Source: Sphingobacterium bovistauri
GTDB lineage: Bacteria > Bacteroidota > Bacteroidia > Sphingobacteriales > Sphingobacteriaceae
Direction of reading: 5' to 3'
Assembly (NCBI RefSeq): GCF_020295405.1
Contig: NZ_JADEYP010000004.1
Coordinates: 124,001 to 188,000, forward strand
DNA: 64,000 nt
Under the pieces are notes generated by a model. It did no database searches, was not told the DNA's origin, and worked only from the letters and a program-made list of their open reading frames with translations. Every line of letters starts with the position of its first letter. The first letter of the stretch is position 1. The translations under genes and the position numbers were made by a program. Shown here in pieces: positions 44,171 to 52,082 of the stretch.

Positions 44171-44611
44171 ATGAAAAGAAGAATTTTTCTAGGTGCTGGA
44201 ATTGCAGGATTGTCAACGAGTTTGTTGTCATCTTGTACAGCGTCCACTGATTCAAAAGAAGAAAAGGCAGAAGTCAAACAAAATACTTTGATTGCTGGAA
44301 ATATAATCCATCAAGTTTATTTTTGGCTGAAAGAGGGTATTACTCCAGAAGAAGAAAAGGATTTTTTGGAATTTTTCCGAATATTAAAAACCGTTCCAGG
44401 TATTAAATCAATTGATATTGGAAAACCAGCTCCTACAAATCCTCGTCCTGTAGTGGATAATTCATTTTCTTATAGTATTACGGTAAGTTATGAGGGTATA
44501 GATGAGATTAATGTTTATGAGGTTCACCCCATACATTTGGATGCAGTAGAGAAATACAAAAAATATTGGACTAAAGTGGAAGTTCGAGACACAGTTGTCA
44601 TTGATGTATAA
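44171..44611 (+). CDS. Dabb (stress-responsive alpha/beta barrel) lipoprotein
   Basis: The 146-residue protein has an N-terminal MKRRIFLGAGIAGLSTSLLSSC, a twin-arginine-like signal with a lipobox cysteine at about 22. The rest is a Dabb domain of about 100 residues: IIHQVYFWLKEGITPEEEKDF, then TVPGIKSIDIGKPA and HPIHLDAVEKYKKYW. Dabb proteins are dimeric; most lack export signals. It may belong with the neighbouring Tat-exported dehydrogenase. Confidence 0.82.
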   Translation: MKRRIFLGAGIAGLSTSLLSSCTASTDSKEEKAEVKQNTLIAGNIIHQVYFWLKEGITPEEEKDFLEFFRILKTVPGIKSIDIGKPAPTNPRPVVDNSFSYSITVSYEGIDEINVYEVHPIHLDAVEKYKKYWTKVEVRDTVVIDV

Positions 44612-44650
44612 AAAAGAACGGGACTTAAATTTTTAAGTCCCGTTCTTTTT
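44611..44650. terminator. Two-way terminator between the Dabb and S41 genes
   Basis: AAAAAGAACGGGACTTAAA at 44611-44629 is complementary to TTTAAGTCCCGTTCTTTTT at 44632-44650. It starts at the last base of the Dabb gene and ends five bases before the convergent S41 stop, so it serves both. Confidence 0.9.
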
Positions 44651-44655
44651 TACAG

Positions 44656-46152
44656 TTATTTTAACTTGATAACGTTATCGCTAAATTTAAACATCCCGAT
44701 GTCGCTAGCACGCGAATTCACTGATTTTATGTTATATGTATTATTTACACGTCGTAGATCTTTTGCTGCTATCGCAGATCTAGTCGCTGTAGAATAGGAC
44801 CCATTTTTAATATGGAATATTGCTTCCGCAATGAAACCTTCATTCACATCACCGAATTCTTTAAAGAAATCTTCTTTGGTTAATTTATTTGGTGTTAAGC
44901 CATTAAAATAATCCCCAAAATTGTTAGCATTGAACGTTTGGAATGAAGTAACAAAAATATCTGCTGTGGAAGGTTTTTTGCCAATAGGAATACCCCAAAA
45001 CCCTACAGGTTTACCATATGTATTCTCTGAACCAATTACCTGCACATCCATGTAGGGTTTCAGTGAATTAATTAGTAATTCACTTGCAGAAGCTGTCGAA
45101 CTAGTAACAAGAAAGTATACTTTGGTTAATTCTAGGCTACCGCTTTTATTGAAATCTTCTGGAGGAAATTCATCGCCCAATTCTGCCTCAACAAAGGGGT
45201 TAAGTTTGTAGTAATACATTCTTTTTCCATTGGCTGTAGCTGGCACAATCTTGTTCGCTAAATATTCCGCTGTGAAAGTGGAACCCCCACCGTTGTAACG
45301 AAGGTCAACTATTAAGTGCTTGATTCCTTCTGTTTCGAATTGTGTAAATAGGGTTTGAAAACTCTGTTGTAGGTTTGTCGGTTGATTTTGATTATTAATG
45401 ATGCTTAAGAAAGAGCTAAAAGCAAAGTACCCTACCTTTTTATTATCAATATCCTTGATCCATGATGTCAAAATGGGATTAATCGAATATTGACCACTTA
45501 TAACGGTTTTTTCCAATTCTTCTCCACTTGGTTTCTTCCATTTGATCACCATCTTTTCACTACCAAGTGCATCACTAATGCCCCTGAAATTTTGTGAATT
45601 TTGCGTGTTATAATCAAATTTTGTATTTCCATTTATACTGATGATGCGGTCTCCTCGACGTATTCCTGCTTGATAGCTTGGTGAATTTAAATCTACCATC
45701 CGTACATACAGATGGGCATTGTTATTATCTTGCTTCGATTCGGTGGTTTTCAGATAGAAAACATACATACCATAACTTATAGCTCTAGCATTTTGAATTT
45801 CTTCATTCACGACACCCTGTCTATCCAGAAAACTAAACCTATCATAAGGATTGCCACTTGCATCTTTGGGAGTCAAACCAATAAGGTAATTAAGGGTGCT
45901 ATCAGCTGTGGGTTGATTTTTTGTAATATTTCTAACTTTTACAGAATCTGCTATATCATTGATATTGGCAGGGATTATATAATCCTGCCATAATGAAACC
46001 AGTTTAGTAATATATAATGTAGAATCTTTCAGATATGCTTCTGCAGATGTGTCCCATTCATTGTTGTTATCAGGGTTGGGTGAGTCCTTTTTGTCACAAC
46101 TGTAGATTAAAAAAGCTGTAATAATAGACAGTGTGTATAAAAATCTTTTCAT
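44656..46152 (-). CDS. S41 family C-terminal-processing-like protease, lipoprotein
   Basis: S41 proteases cleave proteins from their C-terminal end with a Ser/Lys dyad. The 498 residues have a lipobox (FLIYSCDKKD, Cys19), an N-terminal helical part, a PDZ domain at about 135-220 (LNSPSYQAGIRRGDRIISING), and the peptidase core at about 235-430: LIVDLRYNGGGSTFTAEYLA, the serine region VTSSTASASELL at 349-360, and K381 in GSENTYGKPVGF. It is anchored to a membrane outside the cytosol. No partner gene is evident. Confidence 0.9.
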   Translation of the reverse strand: MKRFLYTLSIITAFLIYSCDKKDSPNPDNNNEWDTSAEAYLKDSTLYITKLVSLWQDYIIPANINDIADSVKVRNITKNQPTADSTLNYLIGLTPKDASGNPYDRFSFLDRQGVVNEEIQNARAISYGMYVFYLKTTESKQDNNNAHLYVRMVDLNSPSYQAGIRRGDRIISINGNTKFDYNTQNSQNFRGISDALGSEKMVIKWKKPSGEELEKTVISGQYSINPILTSWIKDIDNKKVGYFAFSSFLSIINNQNQPTNLQQSFQTLFTQFETEGIKHLIVDLRYNGGGSTFTAEYLANKIVPATANGKRMYYYKLNPFVEAELGDEFPPEDFNKSGSLELTKVYFLVTSSTASASELLINSLKPYMDVQVIGSENTYGKPVGFWGIPIGKKPSTADIFVTSFQTFNANNFGDYFNGLTPNKLTKEDFFKEFGDVNEGFIAEAIFHIKNGSYSTATRSAIAAKDLRRVNNTYNIKSVNSRASDIGMFKFSDNVIKLK

Positions 46153-46225
46153 ATAATTTTTGTTAGTGTATGTACTCCATACTATTATAGACTAAGGTAA
46201 GAAAATTCGTAAACTATATTTAAAT

Positions 46226-46273
46226 AAAAATCCCCAGCAGAATTTCTGAAGGGGAGGTGAAAATCGCTTTATT
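46226..46273 (-). terminator. Terminator of the M28 gene, copy 1 of a repeated 3' element
   Basis: On the minus strand TCCCC and GGGGA, with CAG and CTG inside, pair around AAATT and are followed by TTTTTATTT. The element starts just after the M28 stop codon. About 45 bases are closely similar to the element at 47758-47809 behind nrdF (shared: AATAAAGC, then ATTTTCACCTCCC). Confidence 0.75.
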
Positions 46274-46278
46274 CAATG

Positions 46279-47694
46279 TTAAAATTTATAGCTGAGATTG
46301 AAATATACTGCGTTTGGAATAACTTTAGAGGTTTGTTTAAAAATGGATTGCAATGAATTACGTTGAAGCCATCCGAATCGTAACTTATTAAACTTTAATC
46401 CTACACCATAATTATATCCCCATTCATTTGAACGATATTGATTGTTGAAATCAAGTTCGATATCCCCATCTTTTCCGCTAAAGTGATGTTTATAATACGC
46501 ACCTGCATTGATATAGAGTAAATTACCAAATTCTACATTTGCCGGAATTAGTAAGGAGTGTCTAAAAAATTTTCCTTCTACTGACTGACTAGTGTTTTCA
46601 TCAAATAATGCTTCCACATTAATTGCCCAACGCTTAGAAAATTTATAATTAGCATAGAATCCTATACTATATGCAACCTCTTCCTTTGCATCATAAAATT
46701 CGTCATTGTAAAGATGTCTTGAAAATCCAAAATAACCCGTAGCTCCTAAAGAAAATGGTTTATTTATTTTTTTAGGATCCGATTTTACAGCTTCCATAGA
46801 GCGAGCAGCTTGGACAAACTCTTCATTTGCTAAGTCTGCAATGACTTTTGCGGTGTAGTCAGCTACCTTTTTCATTCCTGGATAATCCAACAGATTTGCT
46901 TTGTCTTCTGGTTTATGGTAAGGAGATTTTAAGCCTGTGAAGACATGGATGGCAGGAATGCCAGTTAATCCAAAGGGCTCAGTATCTGTTCTTTCTTCGA
47001 TATCGGAAGACAGGTCCAACAAATTGATATCTTGTGCATGTTTTTGTGCTACCTCTTTTCCATTTACTAGACTAGCTATTCCTTTTAAATTTAATCCATT
47101 ATTTTTGTTCAGCATACCTACCATATCATAACTAAACATTGCTTTTATTTGATTCTTCTCATTAATGTCAAGTTGTTTCACAAAATGTTTAGAGCCCAAT
47201 AGACCAGATTCTTCAGCATCAAAAGCAATAAATACTATACTGCGCTTGGGTTTATGTTGTTGGAAATAGCGTGCAAGTTCAATGATTGTTGCCACGCCAG
47301 ATGCATTGTCATCAGCTCCTGGGTAGAATGTGCTTTTATCTTTTTTAGGTCCGAGATGATCATAGTGTGCACCTAGGACAATAAATTCATTTTTTAGCTC
47401 AGGGTCGATTCCTTCTACAAATCCAATAATATTTTTTGCCTTTACCCAAGCTAGTTTAAAATTTAAATCAAAATGTTGTAGATAATTATTTTTATATGGG
47501 ATTAATCCAATACGTTCAAACTGATTTACAATATATGTTGTTGCTTTATCTTTTCCTTCAGTACCTAATGCTCTACCTTGAAGTTCTTCTGAAGCGAGAA
47601 AATGAACGTGTTTGGATAAGGAATCTATGTTTATATTTTGTGCCGAAAGATTATATGTGATGAATAGAAAAAGTATAGAATATAAATGTTTCAT
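46279..47694 (-). CDS. M28 zinc aminopeptidase fused to an outer-membrane beta-barrel-like domain
   Basis: M28 peptidases remove N-terminal amino acids with two zinc ions. After a signal peptide (MKHLYSILFLFITYNLSAQ) the peptidase covers about 25-300. Its five ligands are H110 (GAHYDHLG), D128/129 (GADDNASG), E161/162 (DAEESG), D190 (SYDMVG) and H260 (SPYHKPED). Residues 313-471 are different: about eight strands with alternating pattern (LGATGYFGFSRHLY, VAYSIGFYANYKF, LYINAGAYYKHHF) ending AVYFNLSYKF. This looks like a small outer-membrane barrel that would anchor the enzyme, an unusual arrangement. Confidence 0.85.
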   Translation of the reverse strand: MKHLYSILFLFITYNLSAQNINIDSLSKHVHFLASEELQGRALGTEGKDKATTYIVNQFERIGLIPYKNNYLQHFDLNFKLAWVKAKNIIGFVEGIDPELKNEFIVLGAHYDHLGPKKDKSTFYPGADDNASGVATIIELARYFQQHKPKRSIVFIAFDAEESGLLGSKHFVKQLDINEKNQIKAMFSYDMVGMLNKNNGLNLKGIASLVNGKEVAQKHAQDINLLDLSSDIEERTDTEPFGLTGIPAIHVFTGLKSPYHKPEDKANLLDYPGMKKVADYTAKVIADLANEEFVQAARSMEAVKSDPKKINKPFSLGATGYFGFSRHLYNDEFYDAKEEVAYSIGFYANYKFSKRWAINVEALFDENTSQSVEGKFFRHSLLIPANVEFGNLLYINAGAYYKHHFSGKDGDIELDFNNQYRSNEWGYNYGVGLKFNKLRFGWLQRNSLQSIFKQTSKVIPNAVYFNLSYKF

Positions 47695-47757
47695 AATTTA
47701 TTTTTTTTACTCTAAATTAATAAATTAAAAGGTTTAAATGCCTAAAATACTGTTAAA

Positions 47758-47809
47758 ATAAAAACCTCCCTTCCAGAATCTCTGAAAGGGAGGTGAAAAT
47801 TGCTTTATT
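47758..47809 (-). terminator. Terminator of nrdF, copy 2 of a repeated 3' element
   Basis: On the minus strand CCTCCCTTTCAG pairs with CTGGAAGGGAGG around AGATT and is followed by TTTTTATTTT. One T-G pair is a wobble only in the minus-strand RNA, supporting that direction. It closely resembles the element at 46226-46273. Confidence 0.85.
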
Positions 47810-47821
47810 ATAAGTAATTTC

Positions 47822-48808
47822 TTAAATATCTACGGTAGCATCCATTTCGAAATCATCGTGCATTAAATGGACAATCTCGGTTGCTTTTTCGTAGTTTGTA
47901 GATTTCTTAGAGAAGAAATCGTGTTGTGTTGTTTCTGTATTCAAACCGTTTAATACGATTGGGTTTACTTGTTTTACTTCGAAGATAGGTTCGAAACCTA
48001 AGTTCATCAAAGCTTTGTTACCATTATAACGTACATACTCTTTTACCTCAGCGGTCAAACCTACTACTGTATACAATTCTTCTGTATATTTTACTTCGTT
48101 TTCGTAAAGGTCGTTCAACAATTTCAAGAACTTTGCTTTTACTTCTTCTTTGTTCGGTAATTTAGCAAATACTTCTTGTGCAATTAGACCTACGAATACA
48201 CCATGAATAGATTCGTCTGCTACGATTTTTTTGATGATATCTGCAGAAGCAACCATTTGTCCTTGACCACACAACCATAATGGTAAAAAGAAGCCCGAGT
48301 AGAATAAGAAAGACTCTAACAATACCGAAGCACCTAAAGCCATGAATAACTCTTCGTCAGTTGGATTTTCTTTGTCAATGGCACGGTAGTAAGTATCGAT
48401 AGTAGATGCTTTGAATTGCAAGAATTTATTTTGCGACACCCAGCCAAATACGTCATTTATCTCGTTCGTAGTTGATACTGTCGAAAAAATTGTGGAATAC
48501 GACTTAGCGTGGATAGCTTCCATCATACACATGTAAGACAATACGGCTTTATTTTGTAACGAGGAAATATGATCAATGATTTTTGGCATACCAGTATGAC
48601 TTTGTAGGGTATCCAATAAAGTCAAACCTCCTAATGCTTTTTTGTAACATTCTTTCATATCCCAGCTCAAACCTTTCCAGCTATCGATATCTTTCGAAGG
48701 AATGTATTCTGTATCAATCCAGAATTGTTTAATGTTTTGCTCCCAGAACATTAATGCGTAATCGTTGTCTGGTGTATTCCAGTTTACTGCCGTAAATTGC
48801 TTACTCAT
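47822..48808 (-). CDS. nrdF: Class Ib ribonucleotide reductase beta subunit
   Basis: NrdF houses the metal-tyrosyl radical cofactor that starts ribonucleotide reduction. The 328 residues carry the expected ligands: D66 (GLTLLDTLQS), E97 and H100 with the radical Y104 (MMEAIHAKSYS), E165 (LLESFLFY), and E199 and H202 (ADESIHG). With nrdI and nrdH upstream it is the class Ib, probably dimanganese, type. A strong hairpin separates it from nrdE. Confidence 0.94.
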   Translation of the reverse strand: MSKQFTAVNWNTPDNDYALMFWEQNIKQFWIDTEYIPSKDIDSWKGLSWDMKECYKKALGGLTLLDTLQSHTGMPKIIDHISSLQNKAVLSYMCMMEAIHAKSYSTIFSTVSTTNEINDVFGWVSQNKFLQFKASTIDTYYRAIDKENPTDEELFMALGASVLLESFLFYSGFFLPLWLCGQGQMVASADIIKKIVADESIHGVFVGLIAQEVFAKLPNKEEVKAKFLKLLNDLYENEVKYTEELYTVVGLTAEVKEYVRYNGNKALMNLGFEPIFEVKQVNPIVLNGLNTETTQHDFFSKKSTNYEKATEIVHLMHDDFEMDATVDI

Positions 48809-48832
48809 TTTGATTTAACTGTCTTTTGATAA

Positions 48833-48866
48833 AGACGCTGAATAAAATGTTTTTTATTCAGCGTCT
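48833..48866 (-). terminator. Perfect hairpin between nrdE and nrdF
   Basis: AGACGCTGAATAAAA at 48833-48847 and TTTTATTCAGCGTCT at 48852-48866 form a 15-pair perfect stem with a four-base loop. On the minus strand the stem is followed by a short TTT and mixed sequence. It may reduce read-through from nrdE into nrdF or protect the nrdE mRNA end. Confidence 0.65.
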
Positions 48867-48904
48867 CTTATATGGTTAATATTTTACCTTTTAATACTGA
48901 TCAT

Positions 48905-51010
48905 CTATGCCGAGCATGAGATACACTCATCAATTGAAGACTTACGTGTACGTGTGTAGTACAACGATTTTAAGCCTAATTTGTGCGCATAGATATAATA
49001 TTTCGCTAAGTCGCGTGTATTGTCTTTTGAGTTGGTATGAAGAATCGTAGAGACGCCTTGATCAATGTGACGTTGAATTACAGAAATTAATTTTAAGACC
49101 TTCATTTGATCCATATCATATGCTGACTTGAAGTAGAAATAATTATCATTTGTCAAGTAAGGCATAGGGTAGTAGGTCGTACTATCTCCGTATTCACGTA
49201 CTTCGATGATATCTACAATCGGCATTACCGATGCAGTAGCATTCATGATATACGAAGTAGATTGATTTGGAGCGATAGCCAAGCGGTAAGCGTGGTAAAT
49301 ACCGTGCTCTATAACTTGCGCTTTTAAATTATTCCAATCTTCAATAGTTGGGATATGCACGCCTTCAAATAGTTCTTTAACCTTATCTGTTTGTGGTATA
49401 TAATCTCTTTCCGTGTATTTATCGAAATATTTGCCTGAAGCGTAATCTGATTTTTCGAATCCTACGAATGTACGTGCGCGTTCTTTTGCAATCTCCATGG
49501 AAGCTTCTAATGAATAATAGTTCATCATCATGAAGAATGTATTCGCAAAATCTAAGGCTTCACGTGATTCGTACATGACGAAACTTTTCGCTAAATAACC
49601 ATGTAAGTTCATCGCCCCCAAACCTACAGAGTGCAACTCACGGTTTGCTTTAGCAATTGATGGAACCATCGCGATATCTGTTACGTCTGATACAACAGTC
49701 AATGCACGCATTGCAGTCTTTACAGATTCTTTGATACGCTTATTATCCATTACTGTTGCGATATTCAATGAACCTAAGTTACATGAAATACCATAACGGA
49801 TAGTATCTTCTTTGCCATAAATTGCTATATCTGAAACTTCAGATACTTGCATAATCTCTGTACAAAGGTTAGAGAATTTCACACGACCGATGCCATTTAA
49901 AGCATGTGCACGGTTTGTATTCTCTTTGAAGAAAATATATGGATATCCAGATTCTTTTTGTGTCTGTGCAATTTTCACTAATAAGTGACGTGCGTTGACT
50001 TTCTTTTTCTTCACATTTGCATTCGTAATCAATTCATCATACCATTGATCCATATCCATTTCGTCCAAATATTGGCCATATTCTTGGAAAACAGTATGTG
50101 GATAGATTAAATAGCAAGGCTCATCTTTCTCCGCCAATTCCATGAATTTATCCGGAACGATGATACCAATTGATAAAGATTTGATACGTACTTTTTCGTC
50201 CACGTTGATCTTCTTACAGTCTAAGAATTCTTCGATGTCCGAGTGAAAAACATTTAAATACACCGCGCCAGCACCAGGACGTTGCCCCAATTGGTTGGCA
50301 TAAGAGAATGTATCTTCCATGATTTTCATAATTGGAAGTACGCCACCTGCACGGCCGTCTACGCCCTTGATAGCTTCACCGCGTGCACGGATTTTTGATA
50401 TATTGAATGAAACACCACCACCGATGGATGATAATTTCATCGCAGAATCTACAGCATAACCAATACCATTCAAGTTGTCGCCGATTTCATCTAAGAAACA
50501 AGAAACTAATTCACCTGAACGTTTTTTACCAGCATTCAAGAATGTCGGGGTAGCAGGCTGATATTCTTGATTGATCATGATTTCGGCATACTCGATAGCT
50601 TTTTTTATGCCTTCTTCACGTGCTAAAAATAAAGAAACGGCTACGACACGGTCTTCATAGCGCTCTAAGAATTTCTCTCCAGAATCATCACGAAGTGCAT
50701 AGCTTTGAAAAAACTTGAATGCCGCCATGAAGGATGCAAAACGGAATTTTTTACTACCTACAAAATTGTAGACCTCTTGCATTTCTTCAAAAGTAAACCA
50801 CTCGTAAAAATTGATGTAATAATTGTGCTCGATCAAATAATCAATTTTTTCTTTAAGTGTATAGAAGAATACAGTATTCTTATTTACATACTCTAAGAAA
50901 TAGGCGCGCACAGCTTCTTTGTCTTTATGCAAGCTGTACTCGTCATCATGTTTGATCATGATTTCATTATTAAGCAATATCCAGTTTTTTGCTACCTCGT
51001 TTGCTATCAT
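48905..51010 (-). CDS. nrdE: Class Ib ribonucleotide reductase alpha subunit
   Basis: NrdE reduces ribonucleoside diphosphates to deoxy forms. The start at 51010 is chosen because KNWILLNNEIM matches the conserved N-terminus of NrdE; it overlaps nrdI by 41 bases. The 701-residue length and lack of an ATP-cone fit class Ib. LVSCFLDEIGDN has one active-site cysteine, GISCNLGSLNIA another, and ECISCSA ends the chain with the CxxC that receives electrons from NrdH. An internal ATG at 50959 would remove the conserved start and is rejected. Confidence 0.95.
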   Translation of the reverse strand: MIANEVAKNWILLNNEIMIKHDDEYSLHKDKEAVRAYFLEYVNKNTVFFYTLKEKIDYLIEHNYYINFYEWFTFEEMQEVYNFVGSKKFRFASFMAAFKFFQSYALRDDSGEKFLERYEDRVVAVSLFLAREEGIKKAIEYAEIMINQEYQPATPTFLNAGKKRSGELVSCFLDEIGDNLNGIGYAVDSAMKLSSIGGGVSFNISKIRARGEAIKGVDGRAGGVLPIMKIMEDTFSYANQLGQRPGAGAVYLNVFHSDIEEFLDCKKINVDEKVRIKSLSIGIIVPDKFMELAEKDEPCYLIYPHTVFQEYGQYLDEMDMDQWYDELITNANVKKKKVNARHLLVKIAQTQKESGYPYIFFKENTNRAHALNGIGRVKFSNLCTEIMQVSEVSDIAIYGKEDTIRYGISCNLGSLNIATVMDNKRIKESVKTAMRALTVVSDVTDIAMVPSIAKANRELHSVGLGAMNLHGYLAKSFVMYESREALDFANTFFMMMNYYSLEASMEIAKERARTFVGFEKSDYASGKYFDKYTERDYIPQTDKVKELFEGVHIPTIEDWNNLKAQVIEHGIYHAYRLAIAPNQSTSYIMNATASVMPIVDIIEVREYGDSTTYYPMPYLTNDNYFYFKSAYDMDQMKVLKLISVIQRHIDQGVSTILHTNSKDNTRDLAKYYIYAHKLGLKSLYYTRTRKSSIDECISCSA

Positions 51011-51374
51011 AGTATTGATTCTTAATTATATCTATAAATTGATTAATATCTTCCATTGTACCCGAAAGCTCAAATTTAAAAGCTAACGGTATCTCGAAAA
51101 GTGAAGCTACTTTATCACCAGCTACACCAAAATTTCTTCCCCAATTGCGATTACCACTTGAGGTTACCGAATATAATTTTGCATTATTTTTTGTTGCAAA
51201 ATCTTCTGTAAGAGCTGGAATCTGTCCAAAGTTGGTCGTGAAAGTCACTAAGTGACCTTCTTCTTCGATTTGCATATCCTTTTGAATACGTATCGCAGTC
51301 CATCCAGTGATCTGTACTACTTTGTCAATAAAGCGCTGTACATTTCCTGTTTTTGTGTCGTAATATAGTATCAT
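50970..51374 (-). CDS. nrdI: Flavodoxin-like NrdI
   Basis: NrdI supplies the oxidant that activates the manganese cofactor of NrdF. The 134-residue protein starts with an FMN-binding-like strand and turn (MILYYDTKTGNVQRFIDKV) and contains VTSSGNRNWGRNFGVAGDKV, the typical second flavin loop. Its end overlaps nrdE, and nrdH precedes it by 26 bases. Confidence 0.93.
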   Translation of the reverse strand: MILYYDTKTGNVQRFIDKVVQITGWTAIRIQKDMQIEEEGHLVTFTTNFGQIPALTEDFATKNNAKLYSVTSSGNRNWGRNFGVAGDKVASLFEIPLAFKFELSGTMEDINQFIDIIKNQYYDSKRGSKKLDIA

Positions 51375-51400
51375 AAATCGATAGTTTTATGAACAATATT

Positions 51401-51637
51401 TTATTGGGCGATAGCAGCTTCTAATTCTTCAGGTTTGAAACCGATGATACGGTGTTTTACTTCTTCACCGTCCAATACAATCACCGTCGGTACAGTACGT
51501 ACCTTAAACTTAACAGCCAATTCTGGTTCATCAAATGGATTGATCGTTTCATACGAAATACCTTTGTTATCTAAGTATGTCGACACTTGTGCGCATGGAG
51601 CACAATCGTTTTTTTCGAATTTAATGATTCTTGCCAT
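51401..51637 (-). CDS. nrdH: NrdH-like thioredoxin/glutaredoxin
   Basis: The 78-residue protein has the redox motif CAPC near residue 12 (KNDCAPCAQVSTYL), the cis-proline VRTVPTVIVLDG and a closing GFKPEELEAAI helix. It lies first in the nrdH-nrdI-nrdE-nrdF run, so it most likely reduces NrdE. An annotation as a generic thioredoxin-family protein would also be fair. Confidence 0.85.
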   Translation of the reverse strand: MARIIKFEKNDCAPCAQVSTYLDNKGISYETINPFDEPELAVKFKVRTVPTVIVLDGEEVKHRIIGFKPEELEAAIAQ

Positions 51638-51661
51638 GTTGTATATTAAGTTTGATAGTAA

Positions 51662-51694
51662 TTTTGTCCCAAAACCGTAGAGTCCCGGACAAAA
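51662..51694. repeat. Inverted repeat in the nrd leader
   Basis: TTTTGTCC at 51662-51669 and GGACAAAA at 51687-51694 form an eight-base inverted repeat with a 17-base loop, about 25 bases before the nrdH start. It could be a leader hairpin or a binding site. Confidence 0.45.
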
Positions 51695-52082
51695 AAAATA
51701 CTGAAGTTTGTAAATAACGCTGCGATCACCGAAGAATTACTGTGATCCTCTAACAAATATCATATATTTTATATCGGAGCGGTAGTTATACTTTTCCACA
51801 TTATTAACAGTTTACTTTTTAAAACTGCGTCTGTTGATTGGTTTTGTTTGTAAAATGCTGTAAATCAACTTTTGTGAGGTGTTGATAACTTTAAAATTTG
51901 GTGTTGTGAACTAAATTTCACAACAATATCCGATTGGGATTTTATTGTAAAAAATGAAAATTTATTGTGCATAATTGGCTGTTATTTGCTATATTTTTAC
52001 ACTGTAATTCTACCATAATTTTGATAATGATAATTGAATTAGGGTTAATGGGAAAATATCATTTCAAAGCTTACTTTTTAAT
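51681..52082 (+). other. Intergenic region between nrdH and the S9 peptidase gene
   Basis: About 440 bases separate the divergent start codons. Besides the nrd leader repeat it holds GATCAC and GTGATC about 12 bases apart (near 51724-51753). A TATATTTT box near 51990, one base off the -7 consensus, points toward the S9 gene. On the minus strand GATATTTG near 51760 is one base off. No gene or classic NrdR box was recognised. Confidence 0.4.

Noticed and set aside
48905..50959. Shorter nrdE starting at the ATG at 50959
   Set aside because: It would remove WILLNNEIM, which matches the conserved N-terminus of class Ib NrdE; the 41-base overlap with nrdI is acceptable.
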